The notes beneath the pieces were generated by a model, which was not told where the DNA came from, did no database searches, and saw nothing but the letters and a program-made list of their open reading frames with translations. A stretch of DNA of 23,080 bases from Cudoniella acicularis (taxonomy: Eukaryota; Ascomycota; Leotiomycetes; Helotiales; Helotiaceae), in the NCBI GenBank assembly GCA_013054445.1, contig JAAMPI010000918.1, positions 1-23,080 of the forward strand. The letters are read 5' to 3'. Shown piece by piece: positions 1 through 7,676 of the stretch. The translations under genes were made by a program, and so were the position numbers. Numbering within the stretch: position 1 is the stretch's first letter; the number at the start of each line of letters is the position of its first letter.

Positions 1-774
1 AGATATGGCGAATACAACGACGGATCTCTCTTATAGACATCATGTAAGGCTTCGGGTCCTTCCTTCTACGTACTCGGCGGCTTGATTCTTGTCATAAAAT
101 ACGTCTAATTGTGCGCCGGGGAAGGGTAGTCTCAGACACGATCTCGCGCTACGATTTTCCTATACGGTGTAGGTTACGTACTATAACGCGTACAGGGGTA
201 GGCTATTCGCCTTTATCTTTCTAGGGGGGAGAACTAAAGATAATACCGTCATATATCTTAAATTACGCGATAATATAATTAATAGTTGATTTAATAATAA
301 GGTGAGAAAAGAAGGTAGTAAAAAAAAAAAGACGCGTTTCGCGTTCTCGCTTAAATAGGCCACGCGTGGTGGCCCCTACTCTTACTTGATAGCCATTCGG
401 GAGCCATTTTTCGTAAGTTGATTTGAACGTCTTCTTAAAATGCTCGTGGTAAAGATGTGTGCAAATTTGTCGAATAGGAGGGGCATTTTGTGATAGAAAG
501 CTTGGCTAGGATGCTCTGCCACTCTCACCGCTATTTCGTTCTCACTCCAAGCAGGCACTAAGTACCCTTTTATTTGTAATCAATCACTTGGTGTTACCCG
601 TCGATGATGATATTCTGTATTGTTGTGGCTATAACCATTAACACGATGTTGGGGTTGATAATATATTTTCAGCATTTCGGAAATTTAGGAAAATTATGAA
701 AGAGACATTCTGGATCGTACTCTGCGGCAATTTTCGGAACACTTCAACCTTTTCTTAGACTAGTTGGTCATTGG
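1..774. other. Intergenic AT-rich tract with no supportable gene
   Basis: No gene can be supported here. The stretch around 230-335 is very AT-rich and contains a run of eleven A. A 10-bp perfect palindrome, CCACGCGTGG, lies at 360-369. On the minus strand one frame stays open for about 65 codons from roughly 588 to 383 and reads like protein (it includes WSENEIAVRVAEHPSQ), but it has no start codon, is bounded by stops, and I cannot place it in a family. The tract lies 3' of the amidase pseudogene and may be old transposon or gene debris. Confidence 0.5.
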
Positions 775-1102
775 TCAGGCCCTCCGATGGCTCCTGTATT
801 TCCAGTCGAAGGCTGTTTCCCAAGCAGCACCAACTCGATATATCATAGCCTCGTCAAACCAATTCCTATTAATTTGCATTCCCACCGGCAACGTGACCTT
901 CTCGTCCTCAACTGCACTCAGCATTCCAACTAGCAAACTCATAGCAGGATGCCCACTTGTATTAAAGCATACCGTGTTGACAGCGCATCCACAACTTTTT
1001 GACATCTGTTCTGCTACTGTTGAGTTTGTTGCTACGTGTTAAGGAGTTACGTATAGCATAGTTAGAATGATGAAAACATCAATCTTTTGTAGCGCTATAT
1101 TA

Positions 1103-1107
1103 TATTC
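1103..1107. repeat. Target-site duplication, left copy (TATTC)
   Basis: Five bases TATTC directly abut the left end of the solo LTR and are repeated exactly after its right end at 1448-1452. Five bp is a typical LTR-retrotransposon integrase footprint. Confidence 0.88.
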
Positions 1108-1447
1108 TGTTGGAAGTAAGGTGTGTAGGGTATAGCCGTAGTACGCGGTATATAGTATATATAAGATATATCTATATAGTCGTCGGTAGGCGGCTAAGGT
1201 GGACGGCGGAAGAAGAGTCGACTGTTAGATCAAGGGTGATTCAAGTATGTGGAATAATAATATGATTTTGACTTAAAGACTTATCTATCTATAAAGGGGT
1301 GAGCGGACTATATATACTACAAGTGTAGTTACTAGAAGCTTCTATAGCTTAGAAATCAACGCTTATAAATCAAAGAACAATCTAGAATATTCTACTAAGG
1401 TTTAAACCTTAAGCTTAGAATAGTGCTTATTACCTAATAATGCAACA
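1108..1447. mobile_element. Solo LTR (340 bp) of a retrotransposon, with 5-bp TSD
   Basis: The element starts TGTTGG and ends GCAACA, giving the 5-bp terminal inverted repeat TGTTG/CAACA expected of an LTR. It is flanked by a perfect 5-bp target duplication TATTC at 1103-1107 and 1448-1452. It has no internal coding sequence, so it is a solo LTR left by LTR-LTR recombination. A copy in the same orientation lies at 2650-3004. A 16-bp palindrome at 1396-1411 is conserved in both copies. The target is the coding sequence of the amidase pseudogene. The TGTTGGA start is common in Ty1/copia LTRs, but the superfamily is inference. Transcriptional orientation cannot be decided. Confidence 0.9.
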
Positions 1448-1452
1448 TATTC
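1448..1452. repeat. Target-site duplication, right copy (TATTC)
   Basis: Right partner of the TATTC duplication at 1103-1107. On the amidase strand it reads GAATA and belongs to the codons for KDEY, which resume in the same frame on the other side of the LTR. Confidence 0.88.
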
Positions 1453-2649
1453 GTCTTTCAGCCGCCTATAGAGATTCATTGCTTTTCCGTATAGGAGAGG
1501 GTGATGCACCTAGATATACATCCTAGAAAGAAGAGAGAATTTTCTTGTTGAATATAACTGCCTAAATCAGTAATTATAGTAAGCGAGCCTTTAGAACAGA
1601 CAAAATACCGTGTCAAATTTTAGTTGATCGTGTAGAGCCATTTTCTCAGTGAGGTCATTTAGGTACAACCCTCGACGACTACAAGTAGTTCCTAAATATG
1701 TATTTCTCGCTACAGATGGCCTGATCACGCATGTTATGATATCAGCTACGTGTAGGTGTATAGGAATACTGATTTAAATAATTTCTACGCCTAGCTCTTT
1801 AAACTTTTCCGCCACTCTTATGACTTACTCTCGTATCCGCGGATCTATGACCTTAAAGTTAAATCCTTCTTCCAAGATTCCGATTTTAAGGTCTTTGACA
1901 CCTTTTCTAATGCTAGTAGAGTAATCAGGCAAGTCCGCAGGTGCAGGTACTCCGCAACCTCGGTCATCGATATTATATCTTCTACCAATAACTTATAATA
2001 TCCGGGCATTTGTTCTAACGTCCAAAGTCATCGGACCGTGGTATCATGCACAGGATCGTAGGTAACCATTCCCGTCTAAGGAACAAGACCCCAAGTTGGT
2101 TTCATCCCAACAGCACCGCGGTAACTCGCTAAAAATCGGATGGATCCTCCCTAGTCGCCTCCAATTGCCCATCAACTTTACCCGCTCCAACAGGATGTCC
2201 ACATCCACTCGAGGAGCCACCACAGGAGTATCCATCCGCGTAAGGGTTTTCGATTAATCTAGTTGCAGCAGAAATGAAGGAAGCGCATAAGGATAGGTTT
2301 TCGCAGACGGCTTTGCCTTCAATTATAGCGCCCGCTTCGAGTAACCTCGTCACCATAGCTATCATACGTCAGCTGCGATCTCTCTAATCATTTCGTTCTG
2401 CGTACTGGCATCCACATTTGGAACATAGTTCGTAAATATATCCGTGCCAAACAACATTGGAACATCTTTAACTACAATATTATCCTTCAAAGCCATTCGC
2501 ATTCCCCTTAACGGACCCTCAGGAGCACCTTCAGTTCTCGCTTTCCATGCCCACATATTCCCCTCGTTGTCTTCTAGCTTCGGTCTGTGTACATCTTATC
2601 GCGGAAAGCGATCGAGATCGACAATTAGAAGATAATCCAGCAAGCTTTC

Positions 2650-3004
2650 TGTTGGAGGTAAGGGTATATATGGTATAGCCGTAGTACGCGGTATATAGTA
2701 TATAGAAGATATATCTATATAGTCGTCGGTAGGCGGCTATGGTGNACGGCGGAAGAAGAGTCGACTGTTAGGTCGAGAGTGATTCAAGTATGTGGAATAA
2801 TAATATGATTTTGACTTAAAGACTTATCTATCTANAAAGGAATGAGCGGACTATATATACTACGAGTGTAGTTACTAAAAGCTTCTATAACTTAGAAATC
2901 AACGCTTACAAATCAAAGCTTATAAATCAAAGAACAACCTAGAAGATTCTAGTAAGGTTTAAACCTTAAGCTTAGAATAGTGCTTATTACCTAATAATGC
3001 AATA
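2650..3004. mobile_element. Second LTR copy (355 bp), no TSD visible
   Basis: It is highly similar and in the same orientation as the solo LTR at 1108-1447. It starts TGTTGG and ends GCAATA, so the terminal CAACA has one C-to-T change. It differs mainly by a 14-bp tandem duplication (2904-2917 and 2918-2931) and scattered substitutions; the 16-bp palindrome is retained at 2953-2968. Two unresolved bases (N) at 2745 and 2835 fall inside it. The flanking pentamers CTTTC and AGTAA do not match, so one flank was probably deleted or rearranged after insertion. It sits at the broken 5' end of the amidase pseudogene. Confidence 0.87.
2904..2931. repeat. 14-bp tandem duplication inside the second LTR
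   Basis: The unit GCTTAYAAATCAAA occurs twice in tandem here and once in the LTR copy at 1108-1447. It accounts for 14 of the 15 bp length difference between the copies. Confidence 0.85.
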
Positions 3005-3317
3005 AGTAATAAGTTAAAAGAGAATCGAAATATAATATTGAATTATCACAGAGCATTTTATTGGTATATAAGAGCATATATATATTAAAAGTTGAGATTT
3101 TTATAAAGAATTTAAAGGTAATTATACTCGCTTGTTTACGTGGTTGGAAACCCTTTTGTCGCAGAACAGGAAGTGCAGAGAGGAAGTTCTATATAAAGAA
3201 AAACTAAAAATGACTCCGAAGTACAAAGAGAAGGCATTAAGAAGACTCCTTAGTAGACCAAAGAAAAACTACTGATTGTCTACTTTGTTCCCGAATTCAC
3301 CTCACCTCCTCCCCTCC
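3005..3317. other. Intergenic AT-rich spacer
   Basis: No coding potential recognised. The first ~130 bp are strongly AT-rich and include a short TATATATATA run near 3078. It should contain the lost 5' end of the amidase gene if the second LTR had simply inserted, but no amidase N-terminal codons can be read here on the minus strand. Confidence 0.5.
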
Positions 3318-3846
3318 CTATACCCCTATAGCCCTAAACTCAATATTTGGGAAATTCACCAACTCCCCGACCGCCGTCCTCTCCCACAGATACTCCGTAA
3401 TAACCTCTCTCCTCCACAGCATATCCCCCCTCTCAAAGCCGCCCTCTTCACCCGGTAAAGCCACCATTCTCAACTCTTTCAAATTCGGCAAATGCGTCAA
3501 GATAGTCCACTTCCCATCTTCCGTAATTCTCATGTATGAGGGGTCCCACTCCTTTTCTAGGGGAGAGAATTGTGCTATTTCTAGCTTTTGTATTAGGTTA
3601 AAGGAGTGAAAAATCTTCTGTGCGAGAGAGAGAGACGTGGAACTTGGAGTTGTTGGGTTCCAAATGTAGATATAAGAGTTGTGGCGACAGTGTCGATGTC
3701 GGGGTTGAAGGGGATATATCCTTTTTCTTGGTCACGGTTGCAGTGGTGGTGGTAGGGAGTTGAAGTTGTGTGGGTTCGGATGCATCAATGTTAGGAGTTG
3801 CACTGACTGGCGGTGCCGGTTCTGAGGAACATGCGTTTGCTGCCAT
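3318..3846 (-). pseudogene. Possible gene relic, leucine-rich C-terminal part
   Basis: Two minus-strand reading frames look protein-like. The first runs from an ATG at 3846 (MAANACSSEPAPPVSATP and following) for 82 codons to a stop at 3598; it is a Pro/Thr/Ser-rich low-complexity N-terminus. In another frame an open stretch continues through about 3610-3318 with an LRR-like segment (THLPNLKELRMVALPG) and ends at a TGA/TAG-bounded tail. The frames overlap near 3620-3660 and no good GT-AG intron joins them, so I read this as a frameshifted relic of a small F-box/LRR-style or 2EXR-style fungal protein. The family is not established. A short genuine gene with an unusual intron is the alternative. 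Confidence 0.35.
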
Positions 3847-4382
3847 GTTGGGTGAGAACTTTGTTGCTTTCCTTGTGTGGTGTGGATTTTGCTGATTTGT
3901 TGGTCTTTGTGTTGTGTTGTGTTGTCAATATTGTGCTTTTAGGTAGTTCAATAGAGACTTAGGGGACACGCGCAAATGATTATACCTTCTTAAATTGAGT
4001 TAATGCAACATCTGTTTAAATATATGTTCTTTCTTTACTATGATTGTTCATTGTCTGCCGAATATCTGTGCTTTACGAGCGCGTAGCTAATAAAGACTGT
4101 TAAGTTATCTTTGGTTGTTTTTTCTCTAAAATCTTTTTTTTCAGCCATACGTGAACAGCTAGAATTTCTCAATATCCGCGCAGCTATTTTAGTTGCGAAC
4201 AATAAACCTTTTAGGGAATATTCTATGCCAACTGACTGTGTACATCTATTATTACTATTATAGTACGGAAAAAAGCCCAAGAAAACCGAACCAGGACTAT
4301 TTTAAACCAACGATGAGGCCATCGATACAAAATCTCTGCTATTTCCAGGACTCGCCCTTTTCGAAGAATCCCAGGGCCTTTC

Positions 4383-4436
4383 CGGACACCCGCGGTGCTG
4401 TACCACCTTAAATGCCCTGTATTTAGAGGGTGTCCG
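4383..4436. repeat. Inverted repeat with 9-bp arms CGGACACCC / GGGTGTCCG
   Basis: Arms at 4383-4391 and 4428-4436 are perfect reverse complements with a 36-bp spacer. GTGTCCG-type sequences occur at the ends of some Tc1/mariner-like elements, so this may be a fragment of a transposon end; that is inference only. Confidence 0.5.
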
Positions 4437-4882
4437 CAATTATTGGAGGCTATAAACAGTAATAGTAGGATTCGTAGGATACTAACTAATTATCGGCTCT
4501 CTCCCGAGTCGAAAAGCCAGCCTTATCAACACTAAAATTGAAGCTATTCCTAGCTTTCGCGATGATCGAACTCGGGCTCTCGCACCCCTGCACCGTCGCA
4601 CTCTGGCACCCTTATCCTAGCACCCTCACTCTGGCACTTTTACTCTCGTACCTACTGCCTAGAAAATGTAAGTGAAGTACTTAGTATATTATTTAGATAT
4701 ATAGTCTATAATCTAAGTTTATTAAATTCTTTATAATACTATTATCTATAAATAAAACAAAGGAAGGTATTTTTAATATCTAGTTTCTTTCTTATCTCTG
4801 CCTATTAAAATATCTATAAATTTCTCTACATATACCTTTTGGACAAGTGTAGAACAATAACGTTGTGTAACTTCATAAGAAT

Positions 4883-4906
4883 CGCTGATAGGTCAGCTTA
4901 TCAGCG
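4883..4906. repeat. Hairpin-forming inverted repeat, 8-bp arms
   Basis: CGCTGATA (4883-4890) and TATCAGCG (4899-4906) are perfect reverse complements around an 8-nt loop. It lies about 220 bp upstream of the Clr5-TPR start codon. It could be a regulatory palindrome or a MITE remnant; nothing decides between them. Confidence 0.5.
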
Positions 4907-5053
4907 CCTGTAAGAACGCCTCGTCTCCCAAATCGGGATTGTGGTTCTTTTGTCCACGCCCGATCGCTTGCAGCCTAGCCACTTTATGCAGCCTCAACGA
5001 CCACGCCTCGCAACACCTATATCTTGCCTCTCGTGTACCATCTTTACTTGAAG

Positions 5054-5107
5054 ATGCATAATTCAAGCTCAAGCGTCAAACCCTACCACCGCGTCTACCA
5101 ACGTTGA
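5054..5107 (+). other. Upstream ORF of the Clr5-TPR gene (17 codons)
   Basis: ATG at 5054 opens a 17-codon frame (MHNSSSSVKPYHRVYQR) that stops with TGA at 5105-5107, 17 nt before the main ATG at 5125. It would act as a uORF if the transcript starts upstream of 5054. The transcription start cannot be seen. Confidence 0.4.
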
Positions 5108-5124
5108 GAATCGAGATAGCAATT

Positions 5125-7676
5125 ATGGATCTCTTCGAACTGTCACCTGTTCCCGCAGCCTTCACAACCGTTGAGCAAAATCCACAAGCTGAGCAATCCC
5201 CTCAACATCCGTTCATATTCCACGAAGCACCTTCCGGAGACCCAAAAATACGAGAGATGACGAGGCAGCAATGGGAATCACTGAAGTCTCTCATCCAGCG
5301 CATCTATATCGACGAGAACAAGCCTTTCCGATATGTCGCGAAAGTCCTCCGTGAAGAGCATAGTTTCGAACCAACGTAAAAGCCCCAGCTCGCATATATC
5401 TTGCGTAAAGATGGTTGTGCTGACCAGAAACCAGAAAGCGACAATTTTCGAGACAGATCGAGAAGTGGGGATTCAGGAAAAATGTCTCACGCTCTGAAAG
5501 ACGTATGATCTTGGAGGCGCTTCCTAGGAGCATGAATGATCCGCTACCAGATTTGCAAGACGGGAGGCTGAAAGCTGGAAGGTTGAAGAATTGGCGGAGG
5601 AGATATCGTGAGGAAGGTAGTGAAAAATCGATAGTTCCCCAGGACCTTGACAAGCGAGGCAAGTTCATTCGTGTTTGGTGAGCTTTGAGCTCTGCCTGAC
5701 GTTGTATAATAGTTGAACACGACGCTCCAGAAGGTCTTCATGTCGCTGAAGCAGAGACGTATCTAGCATCAGATGCTGGAGAGATACCCGTTGCATCAAG
5801 TACTCACGAGACGTTGGACGAGCACTCTGAGGGTTCACGACCCACCCTGGGAGATGCTACCCTTATGGACATATGTCAAGACATGTGGCCCTTCGACTGG
5901 TCGACAGTTGGTATTCCTGGCTCTCCTGAATTGGCTCGTCTTTTCAAGGGCTTGGAGATCGAATCCGCGGCTGATATTCCATCTTTGTCGCTCGAGTCGG
6001 AGTCTGATGGCCCTTCTTGTCTGTCTAACTTTGAGATTCAAGAAGTCTTCAACGGGAAGAAGAAGATTCCAGTTGAAGGCTCCAAACCAGTGCGCTCATC
6101 TCGAGTGCAGAGATCCTTCGTGTCTGCCGACAAAACTTCAGCAGATCGACAGCCACAATATCCTTGGCGGAACATCCAAGGCGTCTTCTGCGGATATGCT
6201 ACGAGTCCTCACATAGAGGTATACGTCTTTCCCTCTTCGCCCCCGAGAAATTTTTTCCCCAAGCCTTCCAATTCAGGAATACCCGTATGGACACATCTTG
6301 AAGCTCAGGAAGCAGAACTTCAAATCAAACTTGGTAAACTGAAAAAGCAGTTCCCAGAGGATAGCCCCGCAGTCCTAGCTGTGATGGAAAACATTGCAGA
6401 CGTCTTTCACCTACTTAGCAAATACAAAAAAGCCGAATTCATGTACCGGAGACTCGTAGACATATATCGACGAAATCCGGGACCTAACAAGATCAAAGTC
6501 TTGGAAGCATGCCAAAATGTGATTACGTTAACTAGAAGACAGGGTCACTCCTCCAAAGCGAAGAAGCTGAACGATAATATGCGCTCGATAATCAGCAAGT
6601 TAGTCCAACCACATCACCCACTCGCCATTCAGTTCGCTAGGAACGATGCAAAGATCGCCGAAGACCTTGGGCAGATTGAAGACTCCGAGAGGATCCGCCA
6701 GGAAGCCGTCCAAATAACTTTACTATCTTATGGTCCCAGACATCCGACAACAATAAAGGCGATTTCAACACTGGGTTTCTCCATAGTTGAGAGGGGCAAA
6801 AGTGGGGGAGAAAAGCTGCTGCGGACTGCTGTGCAGCTCTTACTTGAAGACCCCACTGAAGATGACGATCTAACTTCTTGGGCAATGGATATTTTTACCT
6901 GGGCACTGAATTGCAAAGGAGCTGCAGAAGAAAGCTATCACATCGCAACCAAGGCAGTAGCACAATTTGGTCCAGTGCTCGGACGAAAACACAGAAACAT
7001 TATCAATCTTGAGAACCATCGTGGTTGGAGTCTGCTCTCGATCGGAAAGTTGGTCGAGAGCGAAAGGCTATTTCGAGATCAAGTCGATCTATATTCCATT
7101 GGCGGCGAAACCCATCTCGAAGAGGATTTGGCGAAAGCGTGGTATGGACTGGCCAGTGTCCTTTCCGAGATGGGAAATATAAAAGAAGCTAGTGGTTGGT
7201 ACGAGAAGTACTTTCAGAGGGTTTCTACCCGTGGTGCAGCCCATCATGTGACGATAGCAAATTGCTACAAGCTAGCAGACTGGTACGAAGTTCAAGGTCG
7301 GCTCGATGATGCTTTACGCATCTACCACCAGACGATTGACAACATTCGCGGAACTGGGGAAGACCCAAATGGATCGCTCGCAGGGCTTGAATCGGCGGTT
7401 AGGCGCACTGAAGAGCAGGTGGAGAGGAGAACTTCCTGCTCCTCTGTTACTCTTGAAGAAAGCAAAGACTACAAATCGGAATCATCGGATTCCACTTACG
7501 CTCAAGAAGACGAGGGAGCAGACGAAGGCACAAAAGAGAAGTCTAATGATGAACGAAGTGATGAACTAGGTATTGTTGCAGACGAGAAAGCAGGAGAGGA
7601 GAGGGCAGAAAAAGAAAGTGAACGAGAGAAGGAAGACTGGAGGTCCTTCCTCCACGAGGACTTCCTCACGCCTTAG
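5125..7676 (+). CDS. Clr5-domain and TPR-repeat protein (three exons, 812 aa)
   Basis: Exons 5125-5375, 5435-5658 and 5713-7676 total 2439 nt, exactly 813 codons including TAG. Residues about 45-103 form a Clr5 domain, named after S. pombe Clr5 and usually N-terminal in fungal proteins: it has QQWESLKSLIQRIYIDENK, and after intron 1 RQFSRQIEKWGFRKN. Residues about 356-705 are helical TPR-type repeats (ENIADVFHLLSKYKKAEFMYRRL, YGLASVLSEMGNIKEASGWYEKY, YKLADWYEVQGRLDDALRIY). Residues about 706-812 are a low-complexity Glu/Lys/Ser tail. The start is the first ATG in frame with the domain. Proteins of this architecture are frequent in filamentous ascomycetes; TPRs suggest protein-protein binding, and the molecular role is unknown. 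The gene stands alone on its strand, and its reading frame is intact across 2.5 kb, unlike its left-hand neighbours. Domain calls are confident; function is not. Confidence 0.9.
5376..5434 (+). other. Intron 1 of the Clr5-TPR gene (59 nt, GT-AG)
   Basis: Donor GTAAAA, branch site CTGAC at 5420-5424, acceptor CCAG. Splicing joins ...HSFEPT to KRQFSRQIEKWGFRKN and restores the Clr5 domain, whereas read-through hits TAA at 5377-5379. Confidence 0.88.
5659..5712 (+). other. Intron 2 of the Clr5-TPR gene (54 nt, GC-AG)
   Basis: The only phase-compatible strong donor is AG|GCAAGT, a perfect match to the consensus of GC-AG introns. The branch site CTGAC is at 5696-5700 and the acceptor ATAG ends at 5712. 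Splicing gives ...DLDKR-V-EHDAPEG in one frame. The nearby GTGAGC at 5678 would give a 35-nt intron in the wrong phase. Confidence 0.75.

Larger units (their letters stand above)
775..2649 (-). pseudogene. Amidase-signature family hydrolase, pseudogene split by a solo LTR
   Basis: This is a decayed member of the fungal amidase-signature family, Ser-cisSer-Lys hydrolases that cleave amide bonds; the substrate is unknown. Reading 5' to 3' on the minus strand, the recognisable blocks are WAWKARTEGAPEGPLRGM, then ALKDN with the catalytic lysine (about 2480), TRLLEAGAIIEGKAVCENL, GGSSSGCG (about 2210), IGGD-stop-GGSIR with the nucleophile-serine loop (about 2150), GLYLNDLTEKMALHDQ (about 1650), YGKAMNLYRRLKDEY (about 1460), and the C-terminal LPVGMQINRNWFDEAMIYRVG ending at a TGA at 777-775. 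The gene is broken by a one-base frameshift near 2180, TAG stops at 2153-2151 and 2078-2076, further stops between 1620 and 1560, a TAA just before the C-terminal block, and the LTR at 1108-1447. The N-terminal ~40 residues are absent beyond 2649, where a second LTR starts. Family assignment is firm; the enzyme cannot be functional. Confidence 0.9.
3847..5053. other. Intergenic region with no gene; two inverted repeats
   Basis: No supportable gene in about 1.2 kb. Short open frames at 4038-4411 lack recognisable protein character. There is an imperfect GCAC(C/T)CT-type short repeat at about 4577-4654, a very AT-rich block at 4680-4830, and two inverted repeats listed separately. The last ~150 bp are less AT-rich and should hold the promoter of the Clr5-TPR gene. 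Confidence 0.5.

Noticed and set aside
1108..3004. A single retrotransposon with two LTRs and an internal region
   Set aside because: The interval between the LTRs encodes amidase on the minus strand, with no gag, protease, integrase or reverse transcriptase, and the left LTR has its own TSD on both sides.
4038..4280. 80-codon minus-strand frame
   Set aside because: AT-rich composition, no recognisable family, no neighbouring frame continuing it.
4550..4600. tRNA-like T-arm (GTTCGATC) on the minus strand
   Set aside because: The flanking bases do not pair as a T-stem and no acceptor, D or anticodon arms can be drawn.
4577..4654. CRISPR-like or satellite array of GCAC(C/T)CT units
   Set aside because: Units are short, irregular and few; there is no constant spacer length, and the genome is eukaryotic.
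6219..6276. GTATAC...TTCAG intron-like segment in the TPR gene
   Set aside because: Removing 58 nt would shift the frame of the intact TPR region; the unspliced frame is continuous and ordinary.
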